Shown in pieces: positions 1 through 7,407 of a stretch of DNA of 45,108 nt. Source of the stretch: Xanthobacteraceae bacterium (lineage in GTDB: Bacteria; Pseudomonadota; Alphaproteobacteria; Rhizobiales; Xanthobacteraceae). The position numbers were made by a program, and so were the translations under genes. The notes below the pieces were generated by a model, which saw nothing but the letters and a program-made list of their open reading frames with translations, did not search any database and was not told where the DNA came from. Every line of letters starts with the position of its first letter. The first letter of the stretch is position 1. The stretch covers positions 1-45,108 of the forward strand of contig JARLJA010000138.1 in NCBI GenBank assembly GCA_031291445.1, in the 5' to 3' direction.

Positions 1-31
1 CCGACATCAATGCTTCGGTTACCATCGAAGC

Positions 32-727
32 ATGAAAGCAGGTCCCGATATCGCCATGGTCGCCTCGCTGGTCGGCGATCCCGCGCGCGCCAACATGCTC
101 ACCGCGCTGATGACCGGCCGCGCGCTGACCGCGAGCGAGCTGGCGCATCAGGCCGGCGTCACGCCGCAGACCGCGAGTTCGCATCTGTCCAAGCTCGAGG
201 CCGGCGGCCTGATCGAGCCGGAAAAACAGGGCCGCCACCGCTATTACCGGCTCAGCGATCCCGACGTCGCCGGTGTGCTCGAGGGCCTGGCGGGGCTCGC
301 TGCGCGCGCCGGTCACATGCGCGTGCGCACCGGACCGAAGGATCCGGCGCTACGCCGCGCGCGGATCTGCTACGACCATCTCGCCGGCGACCTCGGCGTG
401 CAGATGCTCGAGAGCATGAAGAAACAGCGGCTGGTGCGGCAACGAAAACAGGACATCGAGCTGACGCCCGAGGGCGAACGCTTCCTGGAAAACGCCCTGC
501 AGATATCGCCGCAAGCGCTGGCCCATCCGCGCCGCCCGGTGTGCAAAGCCTGTCTCGACTGGAGCGAGCGGCGTCATCATCTCGCGGGCACGCTCGGGGC
601 CGCGCTGATGAACCGCTTCACCGAACTGAAATGGGCCGCCCGCGACGCCGCCCCCGGCAGCCGCGTCGTCAATTTCAGCCGGATTGGCGAGAAGCGGTTC
701 GCGGCGCTGTTCGGCGATCACGAATAG
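32..727 (+). CDS. ArsR-family winged-helix transcriptional regulator
   Basis: A 231-residue protein. Residues 1-80 look like an ArsR winged helix: a helix-turn-helix at about 34-60, with recognition helix TPQTASSHLSKLEAGGL, is followed by a basic wing, EKQGRHRYYRL (64-74). The classical ELCVCDL metal-binding motif is absent, so metal sensing is not supported. The C-terminal half (about 100-231) holds an RICYDHL stretch and a VCKACLDWSERRHHLAG stretch, as seen in the longer ArsR-like regulators of alphaproteobacteria. The ATG at 32 gives a start right at the DNA-binding domain. The ligand and targets cannot be read from the sequence. The gene stands alone on the plus strand. The next downstream sequence is a hydrolase remnant, so it may once have regulated that hydrolase (inference). 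Confidence 0.88.
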   Translation: MKAGPDIAMVASLVGDPARANMLTALMTGRALTASELAHQAGVTPQTASSHLSKLEAGGLIEPEKQGRHRYYRLSDPDVAGVLEGLAGLAARAGHMRVRTGPKDPALRRARICYDHLAGDLGVQMLESMKKQRLVRQRKQDIELTPEGERFLENALQISPQALAHPRRPVCKACLDWSERRHHLAGTLGAALMNRFTELKWAARDAAPGSRVVNFSRIGEKRFAALFGDHE

Positions 728-759
728 AGGCGCAACGTCCCCGATCGCATGAACTTGTC

Positions 760-784
760 GTCATGGCCGGGCTCGTCCCAGCCA
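760..784 (+). repeat. Partial copy of palindromic intergenic repeat (same family as 35177-35278)
   Basis: The 20-base block GTCATGGCCGGGCTCGTCCC at 760-779 is identical to 35177-35196, the left arm of a complete palindromic repeat between secY and rplO. Here only the left hairpin arm is present (ATGGCCGGG, a five-base loop, then a mismatched CCCaGCCA), and it abuts the hydrolase remnant at 798. Confidence 0.75.
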
Positions 785-797
785 AGACGACCAACTG

Positions 798-968
798 ATG
801 CCCAATGCCCGCGCCGAGGTGATCGCGAACGCCGGACATCTGGTGTTTCTCGATGCAACGCAAAAATTCGACGAGCTGATGCTGGCGTTCCTCGGCTCCC
901 GCCAGCGCGGCGCAAAAATCCGCGCAACCTGCATTCATTCCGCATTCAGGTCGCCGTGGCTAGGTTGA
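798..968 (+). pseudogene. C-terminal remnant of an alpha/beta hydrolase
   Basis: A 56-codon open frame opens with MPNARAEVIANAGHLVFLDA and continues KFDELMLAFLGS. This matches the last strand-helix segment of alpha/beta hydrolases of the haloperoxidase/esterase type, where the catalytic His sits in an AGH motif and is followed by a P/D-x-x-F-x-x-x-L-x-x-FL helix. Everything upstream (nucleophile elbow, oxyanion strand) is missing. The reading frame continues open upstream only into a palindromic repeat (760-784). After the FLGS it runs into non-homologous sequence and stops at 968. I read this as a decayed, truncated hydrolase gene. A short functional peptide cannot be excluded but is unlikely. 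Confidence 0.6.
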
Positions 969-1006
969 CGCGCAATTCGACGACGCAAATATTCGTCGCA
1001 AATATT
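965..1006 (+). promoter_or_regulatory. Candidate promoter/operator with direct repeat upstream of the 1064 gene
   Basis: TTGACG at 965-970 lies 16 bases before AAATATT at 987-993, a reasonable sigma-70-type -35/-10 pair. CGCAAATATT occurs twice (984-993 and 997-1006), so the two copies are 13 bases apart, and the first is flanked by CGACGA/TCGTCG inverted arms. The site lies about 60 bases upstream of the ATG at 1064. This is a pattern call only. Confidence 0.35.
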
Positions 1007-1063
1007 TAACGCGTCGAATGATAGGTGGATTCCGCCGCGTCGCGGCTTAAGGAGGGAGAACAC

Positions 1064-1303
1064 ATGAAATACCTTTTCGCAGCAGTCCTGGTCGCCGGCA
1101 CCGTCGCGGGCTTTGGCGCGGCCAACGCCGCCGGCGGCTGCGGCCTCGGTTTCCATCGCGGCCCCTATGGCGGGTGCCGTCCCAATCGCGGGGTCGTGGT
1201 CGTCGCGCCCCGCGCGGTGGAGCGGCCGGTCGTGGTGGTGCCGCGCGGTCGCATCTGCCCCGTTGGCTTCAGCTGGCGTTATGGACGCTGCCGTCCGCTC
1301 TGA
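1064..1303 (+). CDS. Small secreted GCG/CRPN-type cysteine-glycine protein
   Basis: A 79-residue protein with a Sec signal peptide at residues 1-23 (MKYLFAAVLVAGTVAGFGAA, cleavage near ANA-AGG). The mature part begins GGCGLGFHRGPYGGCRPN and ends CPVGFSWRYGRCRPL. It has four cysteines (26, 38, 65, 76), with valine/arginine-rich sequence between two C-x(n)-GxCRP modules. This resembles the family that NCBI names after its GCG...CRPN prefix, whose function is unknown. The ATG at 1064 is chosen over an upstream in-frame GTG at 1025 because GGAGGG (1051-1056) sits at ideal distance and the signal peptide starts there. A paralogue of identical length lies convergently at 1429-1668. Exported to the periplasm or beyond (inferred from the signal peptide). 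Confidence 0.8.
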   Translation: MKYLFAAVLVAGTVAGFGAANAAGGCGLGFHRGPYGGCRPNRGVVVVAPRAVERPVVVVPRGRICPVGFSWRYGRCRPL

Positions 1304-1329
1304 GCGCCAATTCGTCACCCCGTCACGGC

Positions 1330-1358
1330 AAAGCCCCGCTTGATGCGGGGTTTTATTT
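1330..1358 (+). terminator. Rho-independent terminator of the 1064 gene
   Basis: Stem AGCCCCGC (1332-1339) pairs with GCGGGGTT (1345-1352) around a five-base loop, followed by TTATTT. It sits 30 bases after the stop at 1303. Confidence 0.85.
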
Positions 1359-1396
1359 GGCCGGATGTTCCCACGCGATGCGGGCGTGCGGATACG

Positions 1397-1424
1397 AAGA
1401 GGGCGGGAATTCCCGCCCTCTTTT
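1397..1424. terminator. 26-bp perfect palindrome between convergent genes, terminator-like
   Basis: Arm AAGAGGGCGGGAA (1397-1409) is followed immediately by its exact reverse complement (1410-1422) and then TT. On the plus strand it is a second, back-up terminator for the 1064 gene. On the minus strand it lies just past the stop of the 1429-1668 gene but has only a weak U tract. Confidence 0.7.
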
Positions 1425-1428
1425 ACGC

Positions 1429-1668
1429 CTACCAGTTCCGGAAGCAGCGCTTGCCGAACGGCCCGGAATGCCAGCCGGGCGGGCAATTATACATCGGGCG
1501 GCATCCGCCGTAGGGACCGCGGTGCCAGCCGGGTCCGCAGCCACCGGCAACACGGATGGTATCGGCCGACACGGCCTGGTCGAGCGGAGCCAGCGGCATG
1601 GCGCGCGACGCGGTGACCGCTGCAAGGCTGAGGCAAACAGCAAACGCAGATGCGACAAGTATCTTCAT
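1429..1668 (-). CDS. Small secreted GCG/CRP-type cysteine-glycine protein, paralogue of 1064-1303
   Basis: A 79-residue protein with a signal peptide at residues 1-23 (MKILVASAFAVCLSLAAVTA). A short acidic linker is followed by the cysteine module GGCGPGWHRGPYGGCRP (about 42-58) and a second module, NCPPGWHSGPFGKRCFRNW (61-79). The mature cysteines are 44, 56, 62 and 75. The core HRGPYGGCRP is identical to that of the plus-strand paralogue, but spacing and linkers differ, so this is an old duplication. ATG 1668 is preferred over an in-frame start 21 bases upstream: it is preceded by a GAGAGGAAGGGA purine tract and opens with the signal peptide. Function unknown; exported by inference. Confidence 0.8.
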   Translation of the reverse strand: MKILVASAFAVCLSLAAVTASRAMPLAPLDQAVSADTIRVAGGCGPGWHRGPYGGCRPMYNCPPGWHSGPFGKRCFRNW

Positions 1669-1759
1669 GGGCCTTTCCCTTCCTCTCAATATTGCCGCAA
1701 CGCGGCAGTTGCACGGTCAACGCAGAAAAATATCGCAGGCCAGCCACGAAAACCCGGCC

Positions 1760-2023
1760 TTACCTCCAGTGCCGGCGATGCCAGTGCCAGCGGCGGTGCC
1801 AATGGCGATGCCAGTGGTGTCCCCAGCGCACCTGTTCCGGCCTCAGATTCTCGACCTCGGCCTCGGTGGCGACAGCGGGATGCACATCCGTATTCGCCGG
1901 CTTCAGCCGTTCATCACCGGCCAAAGGCTGCAGCGGCAGCGGCGCTGCCTGCGCGCCCGCGGCCAGCGCGGCGGCGCCCGTGGCAATTCCAGCGGCAAGT
2001 TTCAGAAAATGGCGTCGTTCCAT
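1760..2023 (-). CDS. Tat-exported His/Trp/Arg-rich mini-protein
   Basis: An 87-residue protein that opens with a twin-arginine leader (MERRHFLKLAAGIATGAAAL, cleavage near AQA-AP at about 26). The mature part has a short linker and ends in a 20-residue tail of almost only His, Trp and Arg (WGHHWHRHWHRRWHWHRRHW). Such a tail would bind transition metals or haem-like ligands, but no catalytic domain is visible. A GAGGAAG ribosome-binding site sits about 8 bases before ATG 2023. Tat export suggests the peptide folds or loads a cofactor in the cytoplasm before transport, or is exported with a partner (inference). It is transcribed in the same direction as the 1429-1668 gene, 91 bases upstream of it, so the two may share a transcript. 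Confidence 0.75.
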   Translation of the reverse strand: MERRHFLKLAAGIATGAAALAAGAQAAPLPLQPLAGDERLKPANTDVHPAVATEAEVENLRPEQVRWGHHWHRHWHRRWHWHRRHWR

Positions 2024-2152
2024 GACATCTTCCTCTTCGGGGCTATGGTGATGCGCGAAGAGTTTGAATGCGTCGAAATGAATAGTCGCTGAACTACACG
2101 TTCAGGTTCACGCCTGAAGGCGTCGGCGGTTCTCGCCCAAGCGTTTCCTTGT

Positions 2153-2247
2153 CGTCATTCCGGGGCATCGCGCAGCGATGAACCCGGAATCCGGAGATTA
2201 TAAGCTCTAGATTCCGGGCTCGCGCTTATGCGCGCCCCGGAATGACG
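2153..2247. repeat. Palindromic intergenic repeat, CGTCATTCCGGGGC family
   Basis: CGTCATTCCGGGGC (2153-2166) is matched by its reverse complement at 2234-2247. Between them lie inner complementary arms (AACCCGGAAT... / ...ATTCCGGGCT), so the whole element can fold into one long stem. A second, diverged member spans 20011-20207. These are REP/BIME-like repeats scattered through Bradyrhizobium-type genomes. Confidence 0.85.
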
Positions 2248-2331
2248 AAAGGAAGATCAAACCCATCAGCCCCGCGCCATGATCGCGGCACACAGCGGCG
2301 ATGAGGGAACGGGTGCAAGATCGTGATCGTA

Positions 2332-2360
2332 GGGTGGGTTAGGCGAAGCCGTAACCCACC
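2332..2360. repeat. Short inverted repeat, GGTGGGTTA...TAACCCACC
   Basis: GGTGGGTTA (2333-2341) and TAACCCACC (2352-2360) flank the loop GGCGAAGCCG, itself an imperfect palindrome. It belongs to a common short dispersed repeat type. Confidence 0.7.
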
Positions 2361-2469
2361 GCCAAGGATGAAATAAAAAATGGAAGATCAAGCTGAGCTA
2401 ACCAGCCCTGCTCCTTAGCCATCACTTCTTATCATCGCCCAGCTCATGGTCGCATGATAGCATTTTGGA

Positions 2470-2499
2470 AAGGCGGATTGCGCTACGCTAATCCGCCTT
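2470..2499. repeat. Short inverted repeat, AAGGCGGATT...AATCCGCCTT
   Basis: Ten-base perfect arms at 2470-2479 and 2490-2499 flank the loop GCGCTACGCT. It lies 42 bases past the end of the carboxylase gene and could also act as its 3' stem-loop. Confidence 0.7.
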
Positions 2500-2541
2500 A
2501 CGGGCTACGCGGTGTCGACGACAAGGGCATCGAGGATATTC

Positions 2542-4074
2542 TCACAACGGCAGATTATCGTGCTTCTTCATCGGTATCTCGACATGCTTGTCTTTCAGCA
2601 TCGCCAGCGCCCGCGCGATGCGGCGCCTAGTCGAGTGCGGCATGATGACGTCATCGATATAACCGCGCTCGGCGGCGATGAAGGGTGACAGGAAGCGGTC
2701 TTCATATTCCCTGGTGCGGGCGGCGATCTTGTCAGAGTCGCCGATGTCGCTGCGGAAGATGATTTCCACCGCGCCCTTGGCGCCCATCACCGCGATCTGC
2801 GCGGTCGGCCAGGCGTAGTTCACGTCGGCGCCGATTTCCTTGGACGCCATCACGTCGAACGCGCCGCCATAGGCTTTTCGGGTGATCACGGTCACCAGCG
2901 GCACCGTGCATTGCGAATAGGCGAACAGCAGTTTCGCGCCGTGCTTTATCAATCCGCCATATTCCTGCGCGGTGCCCGGCAGGAAGCCCGGCACGTCCAC
3001 GAACGTCACGATCGGAATGTTGAAGGCGTCGCAGAAGCGAACGAACCGCGCCGCTTTGCGCGAGGCATCCGAGTCGAGAACGCCGGCCAGCACCATCGGC
3101 TGGTTGGCAACAAAACCCACCGTGCGGCCCCCGATGCGGCCAAAGCCGGTGACGATGTTCTTTGCGAAGGCTTCGGAGATTTCGAAGAAATCGCCCTCGT
3201 CCACGACCTTCAGGATCAGTTCCTTCATGTCGTAGGGCTTGTTCGGATTGTCGGGGATCAGCGTATCCAGGGACATGTCGACCCGGCCGATGTCGTCGAA
3301 GCTCGGCCATTCCGGCACGCCGTCGGTGTTGTTGGAAGGCAGGAAGTCGATCAGCCGGCGCAACTGCAACAGCGCCTCTACGTCGTACTCGAACGCACCG
3401 TCGGCGATCGAGGAGCGCGTGGCGTGCACCGAAGCGCCGCCGAGTTCTTCCGCGGTGACGACCTCGTTGGTGACGGTCTTGACCACGTCGGGGCCGGTGA
3501 CGAACATGTAGCTGGTGTTCTTCACCATGAAGATGAAGTCGGTCATGGCCGGCGAATAGACGTCGCCGCCGGCGCACGGCCCCATGATGACGCTGATCTG
3601 CGGAATCACGCCCGAGGCCTGGACGTTGCGGCGGAACACGTAGGAATAGCCCGCCAGCGCGGCGACGCCCTCCTGGATGCGGGCGCCACCGGCGTCGTAG
3701 AGACCGATGATCGGCGCCCGCGCCTTCATCGCCATGTCCTGCAGCTTGGTGATCTTGAGCGCGTGGGTCTCCGACAGCGAGCCGCCGAACACCGTGAAGT
3801 CCTTGGCGAAGACGAAGGTCTTGCGGCCGTTGACGGTGCCCCAGCCGGTGACGACGCCGTCGCCGGGGACCTTGGTCTTCTCCATGCCGAATTCGGTCGA
3901 GCGGTGCTCGACGAACATGTCGAATTCCTCGAACGAGCCCTTGTCGAGCAGCAGTTCGATGCGCTCGCGCGCGGTCAATTTGCCGCGGCCGTGCTGCGCC
4001 TCGATCCGCTTCTCGCCGCCGCCGAGCTTGGCGCCGGTGCGACGGGCTTCGAGTTTTTCGACGATATGCTTCAT
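2542..4074 (-). CDS. pccB: Propionyl-CoA (acyl-CoA) carboxylase, beta/carboxyltransferase subunit
   Basis: 510 residues, the usual length for PccB-type carboxyltransferases. The enzyme moves CO2 from carboxybiotin on the alpha subunit to propionyl-CoA, giving methylmalonyl-CoA (odd-chain fatty acid, Val/Ile/Met and propionate catabolism), in the cytoplasm. Family landmarks are all present in order: the N-terminal [17 protein letters not shown] stretch, [11 protein letters not shown] (acyl-CoA oxyanion loop), [12 protein letters not shown], the [13 protein letters not shown] segment, and in the C-terminal half DVPGFLPG and [19 protein letters not shown] (biotin-side oxyanion loop). No alpha subunit is adjacent. 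In relatives pccA is also often separate. Substrate assignment to propionyl- rather than another short acyl-CoA rests on overall family resemblance. The gene looks monocistronic, with inverted repeats just downstream. Confidence 0.93.
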   Translation of the reverse strand: MKHIVEKLEARRTGAKLGGGEKRIEAQHGRGKLTARERIELLLDKGSFEEFDMFVEHRSTEFGMEKTKVPGDGVVTGWGTVNGRKTFVFAKDFTVFGGSLSETHALKITKLQDMAMKARAPIIGLYDAGGARIQEGVAALAGYSYVFRRNVQASGVIPQISVIMGPCAGGDVYSPAMTDFIFMVKNTSYMFVTGPDVVKTVTNEVVTAEELGGASVHATRSSIADGAFEYDVEALLQLRRLIDFLPSNNTDGVPEWPSFDDIGRVDMSLDTLIPDNPNKPYDMKELILKVVDEGDFFEISEAFAKNIVTGFGRIGGRTVGFVANQPMVLAGVLDSDASRKAARFVRFCDAFNIPIVTFVDVPGFLPGTAQEYGGLIKHGAKLLFAYSQCTVPLVTVITRKAYGGAFDVMASKEIGADVNYAWPTAQIAVMGAKGAVEIIFRSDIGDSDKIAARTREYEDRFLSPFIAAERGYIDDVIMPHSTRRRIARALAMLKDKHVEIPMKKHDNLPL

Positions 4075-4286
4075 GCGACTTCCCCCCGCGGCGGGCGGCT
4101 GCCGCCGCGCCGAACGAACCGGTTCTTGGCCCGGGTCCCGGGCCGGGTCCCACGCCTTGAGGGGTGTCTAGCATGGGGTCGGCGGCCGGGAAAACCGCCT
4201 TGCTCTCAGCCATCCGTCGCAGGGCTGGCACTCTGGACCTGCCGTCCCCATCTCGGAGGCTCCCGCCGCGCCCGAGGACGTATTGG

Positions 4287-4706
4287 ATGAACCAAACCGA
4301 CGCTTCACCATTGTCCGCCAGCCCGGTGACCGGCATCCCGAAACTTCTGCTGAAACTTGAAGGAGCCGCGCTGGCTGCAGCGTCGATCACGCTATACGCT
4401 TGGTCGGGGGCCTCGTGGGTCCTGTTCGCGGCCCTGCTGCTGGCGCCCGACCTCGGCTTTCTCGGCTACCTGGCCGGTCCGCGGATCGGCGCCATCACCT
4501 ACAATACCGTGCACGTCACCGCCTTGCCGCTGGCGCTTGGCCTTGCGGGTCTCACCACCGGCAACGCGCTTGCCCAGCATCTGGCGCTGATCTGGCTCGC
4601 CCATATCGGCATCGACCGGGCCTTGGGCTATGGGCTGAAATACGACGTGGGTTTTGGCTTCACCCACCTCGGACGGATCGGCAAGGCAACGGATCCAGCG
4701 ATTTAA
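4287..4706 (+). CDS. DUF4260-like small membrane protein
   Basis: A 139-residue protein with hydrophobic segments at about 25-52, 75-90 and 96-108. The conserved-looking motifs APDLGFLGYLAG (53-64) and HIGIDRALGYGLKYD...FTHLGRIG (106-132) match the DUF4260 family of inner-membrane proteins, whose function is unknown. The longer open frame begins at 4164, but the ATG at 4287 has a GAGGA site (4274-4278) about 8 bases upstream and removes a low-complexity Arg-rich leader, so it is preferred. It is divergent from pccB, with 212 bases between them, and shows no operon partner. Confidence 0.75.
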   Translation: MNQTDASPLSASPVTGIPKLLLKLEGAALAAASITLYAWSGASWVLFAALLLAPDLGFLGYLAGPRIGAITYNTVHVTALPLALGLAGLTTGNALAQHLALIWLAHIGIDRALGYGLKYDVGFGFTHLGRIGKATDPAI

Positions 4707-4876
4707 ATCACGATATTCCAATAGCTTGAACGATTCACCTGATATCGCCACCGAACCCCCTCCGGCGACACCTCAAGTCTACGATCCCTCGCCAAGGCAC
4801 AGATCAGCCCTCCATTCACGGCCGGCCTGCGCGAAGGCTAGGCGGCGCCGCAATCGCCCGGCGGTTTCGGGCGGCG

Positions 4877-5845
4877 CTACGCGGCGACGGCGTCGGCGCG
4901 CCGGTTGAAAGTCCACAGCCCGAACGCAAAGGTGAGCATCAGCAGGCCCGCCGACAGCACGGTCGCGGGGGTGGCGCCGAGTCTTTCGAACCACTGGGTG
5001 TAGAAATGGATGGCCGCGAAGACCGCGACGACGTTGACGACCCAGCGGCGGTTGACCCTCACCGCCCAGCCCCCAGTTGCCGCCAAGGCCAGCGCCCAGC
5101 CGATCCCGAACACCAGCGGCGAGACCATTTCCGACCTGGCGCTGTAGTCATGGAGGATGGAAGGATCGCCATGGACGATCGAACGCAGGCGCAGCAGGTT
5201 GTCGCCCCAGAGCGACCCCACCCAGAAGCCGAAATTGATCATCAGCACCGCCGTGCGCGCCGCGATCAACGCCAGCCGCTCATATTGCGCCTTGACGCGC
5301 AGCGACACCAGGTAGGTGGCGAGCGCGACGAGCGCGAAAACCACGATGGTCAGCGTCGGTTCTTCCACGGTGAGAGTATACATCGCGTGGCGGTAGTCCG
5401 AGCTGCTCCCAAGGCTGGCGCCGATCACGAGCACCGCCGCCGCACTCAGCAACCCGGACCTCGCGGCCACCGCCGCCGCGGCAAGAATGACCGCCGAAGC
5501 CAGCATCGCACGCAGTGATCCGCCGTCCAGCACGGCGAGCCCGCCGCAGAACGCCAGAACACCGATCACGATGCAGATCTGGGCCAGCAGATCCCACGCT
5601 CTTGCCCCCAATGACATCAGGACCAAGCCGAGCGCGGCCAGCGCCGCGCCAAGCGCCAGCGCGGTCAGGGGCGATGGCAGGAGCGCCCCGGCCCCCGCCG
5701 CTACGGCGACAATTCCGAAACCGACCAGCAGGTTGATCCAGTGCGAGCCGGTGTCGCGTGCGGCAAGCGCGTGCAGCCGCTCGGCTTCGGCTGGCGTGAT
5801 CTTGCCGGTCTCGACCAGCTGTGTGAGATCGAGCGTGACTTTCAT
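4877..5845 (-). CDS. DUF2157-like polytopic membrane protein
   Basis: 322 residues. A soluble N-terminus (about 1-35) contains a LVETGKITPAEAERLHAL helix typical of the short cytoplasmic head of DUF2157 proteins. It is followed by about nine hydrophobic segments (from about 36 to the C-terminus), rich in Ala/Leu/Gly. A central loop with HGDPSILHDYSARSEM is the only long polar stretch. Family function is unknown. The protein should sit in the inner membrane. ATG 5845 is the only start that keeps the head domain. It lies 102 bases downstream of the NTF2-like gene in the same direction. Assignment to the family rests on layout rather than on a diagnostic motif. Confidence 0.65.
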   Translation of the reverse strand: MKVTLDLTQLVETGKITPAEAERLHALAARDTGSHWINLLVGFGIVAVAAGAGALLPSPLTALALGAALAALGLVLMSLGARAWDLLAQICIVIGVLAFCGGLAVLDGGSLRAMLASAVILAAAAVAARSGLLSAAAVLVIGASLGSSSDYRHAMYTLTVEEPTLTIVVFALVALATYLVSLRVKAQYERLALIAARTAVLMINFGFWVGSLWGDNLLRLRSIVHGDPSILHDYSARSEMVSPLVFGIGWALALAATGGWAVRVNRRWVVNVVAVFAAIHFYTQWFERLGATPATVLSAGLLMLTFAFGLWTFNRRADAVAA

Positions 5846-5947
5846 GGATCAAGCAGCCTTGCGGACGGCACGGTCTACCGGTTTCGGTTCAATGTGGGAC
5901 GCGGCGACGGCGCTGCCGGTTCAAAATCCGAGCCTTGTCACCGCGGG

Positions 5948-6328
5948 CTATTTGTCGCGCGGCGGCCGGCTCTGCATGAAATAGCTGTCCTTGCTCACCA
6001 CCTTGCCGTCGCGCAGGGTGATGAGGTCGATCAACTCCATGGTCACCGGCGCGCCGTCGGGCGTGGTCGCGGTGAGGATGGATTCGGCGACGAAGTGGTC
6101 CTCGCTGCCATGGAGCGAGACCGGCTCCATCCTGTAGCCGGGCAGCCCGGAAAGATCCCTGGCGAACTGCTCGGCCACCGCCTCCTTGCCGCGATAGATC
6201 CTCGCGCTGCCGTGGCGGCGATAGCTGGTGTCCTCGGCATGCATCGCCATGATCGCGGGCACGTCATGCGCGTTCCACGCCGCGGTATAGCGGGTTGCGA
6301 GGTCCTTGTAAGCGGGCGCGGCGGACAT
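5948..6328 (-). CDS. NTF2-like/SnoaL-type cone-fold protein
   Basis: 126 residues, the size of a single NTF2-like domain. The N-terminus YKDLATRYTAAWNAHDVPAI is the classic first helix (AWNAHD) of SnoaL-like proteins. It is followed by HAEDTSYRRHG, a GKEAVAEQF helix and alternating beta-strands ending in ITLRDGKVVSKDSYFM. Members are small-molecule isomerases, hydrolases, or binding proteins with no catalysis, and the substrate cannot be predicted here. Cytoplasmic (no leader). It is in the same orientation as the DUF2157-like gene and the beta-lactamase, with gaps above 100 bases on both sides, so co-transcription is possible but not shown. Confidence 0.8.
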   Translation of the reverse strand: MSAAPAYKDLATRYTAAWNAHDVPAIMAMHAEDTSYRRHGSARIYRGKEAVAEQFARDLSGLPGYRMEPVSLHGSEDHFVAESILTATTPDGAPVTMELIDLITLRDGKVVSKDSYFMQSRPPRDK

Positions 6329-6491
6329 GATGTTCTCCCGGGGACGAGGCTTGTTGTGGCGGCATTGAAGCCCACCGCAGCGCGGCCTGTCCAGACGTTC
6401 CGGCGCGCACGCACGCGTCGGCCCGACCTGGGCGCCGTGCGCGCAAACGTCCGCGGCCGAGCGCGATGGCGGTGCGCCGCCGGCACCCTGT

Positions 6492-7355
6492 TCAGAGCGC
6501 CCCGATCTCCTTGAGGCATTGCTGCGCCAGCGTCATGCGCGCGGCGGTGTGGCGGCCGTCGCGGATGTCGAGGTTGAGGGCGAACACGGTCAGGCGCTCG
6601 CCGTTCTCGACCCAGCCCACCAGCCAGCCGATGCTGGCGACGGCTTCCCCGGGCTTGGTGCGGTCGTCGACGCCGATCAGCCCGGTCTTGGCGCGGATCA
6701 CCGCGTCGCCGACCCGCGTCACCGGCAGAATGTCACGGGTGAGGTCCTGGGCGCGCGGCGAGGCCGGCAGCACGCCGCGGCGCAGGCGGTCGACGAAATC
6801 GACCTGCTGCACCGGATCGATCCGCAGGTCGCCGGTCAGCCAGAAACGGTCGATGCCGCCGCCGATGTTGCGGTTGCCGTAGTCGAAGGCGTCGACGTAG
6901 CGCTGCATCCGCTCCTCGCCGATCCGCCGCGCGATCTCCTGATAGACCCACACCGCGGACACCGCCATGGCCGAGCGCAGGGTATGGTCCTTGTTCCACT
7001 CGGGGACGAAACGGGTCACGCCGTCCCACTTGAACACGTCCTTGTCGGGATCGCCGACCACACCGGTATCCAGCGCGATCACCGAATGCGGGATCTTGAA
7101 GGTCGAGGCCGGCAACAACGCCTGGCCCGAGCGCTCGGTGTCGCTGGCGATCAGCGCGTAGTCGTCGACCCGATAGGCCAGGAACGTGCCCTCGGTGCCG
7201 TTTTCGGCGAAGTGCCGGGCGAGCTCGGTGCGAATAACGTTCTTCATCGGAGCGACCGTGGCCCGGCCGCGCGACGGCGACAGGCCGGAGCCCGCCGCGG
7301 CGAGGCCGAACGAAACCTCGAGAATGTGACGACGCGTGATCAGCGGAATGTCCAT
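6492..7355 (-). CDS. Class D (OXA-type) beta-lactamase with Tat-like leader
   Basis: 287 residues. Class D active-site motifs appear in order: S84-T-F-K87 (acylating Ser and the lysine that becomes carbamylated), S133-A-V (SxV), Y159-G-N161 and K223-T-G225. FWLTGDLRI (171-179) matches the conserved FWLxGxLxI segment that holds the active-site Trp. The enzyme hydrolyses penicillin-type beta-lactams in the periplasm; some relatives are poor hydrolases with penicillin-recognising roles. The leader TRRHILEVSFGLAAAGSGLS has an RR pair before a moderately hydrophobic stretch, which suggests Tat export rather than Sec. No mobile element, integron attachment site or regulator is adjacent, and composition matches the surroundings, so it looks like an intrinsic chromosomal gene. 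Confidence 0.88.
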   Translation of the reverse strand: MDIPLITRRHILEVSFGLAAAGSGLSPSRGRATVAPMKNVIRTELARHFAENGTEGTFLAYRVDDYALIASDTERSGQALLPASTFKIPHSVIALDTGVVGDPDKDVFKWDGVTRFVPEWNKDHTLRSAMAVSAVWVYQEIARRIGEERMQRYVDAFDYGNRNIGGGIDRFWLTGDLRIDPVQQVDFVDRLRRGVLPASPRAQDLTRDILPVTRVGDAVIRAKTGLIGVDDRTKPGEAVASIGWLVGWVENGERLTVFALNLDIRDGRHTAARMTLAQQCLKEIGAL

Positions 7356-7407
7356 GGTTGCAGGTTGTGGCCACTACGGCGAACATCGTGTTGAAACCAT
7401 GGCGATA

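Larger units (their letters stand above)
2024..2541. other. Gene-free stretch carrying three different palindromic repeats
   Basis: There is no credible coding sequence here. The 518 bases between the Tat mini-protein and the end of the carboxylase gene hold three unrelated inverted repeats (2153-2247, 2332-2360, 2470-2499), listed separately. Confidence 0.7.

Noticed and set aside
2153-2499. CRISPR array
   Set aside because: The repeats are different from one another, palindromic and not regularly spaced; no cas genes are present.
2732-4390. 552-codon minus frame within pccB
   Set aside because: An out-of-phase reading of the carboxylase gene, Arg-rich and without domains; the true frame is complete.
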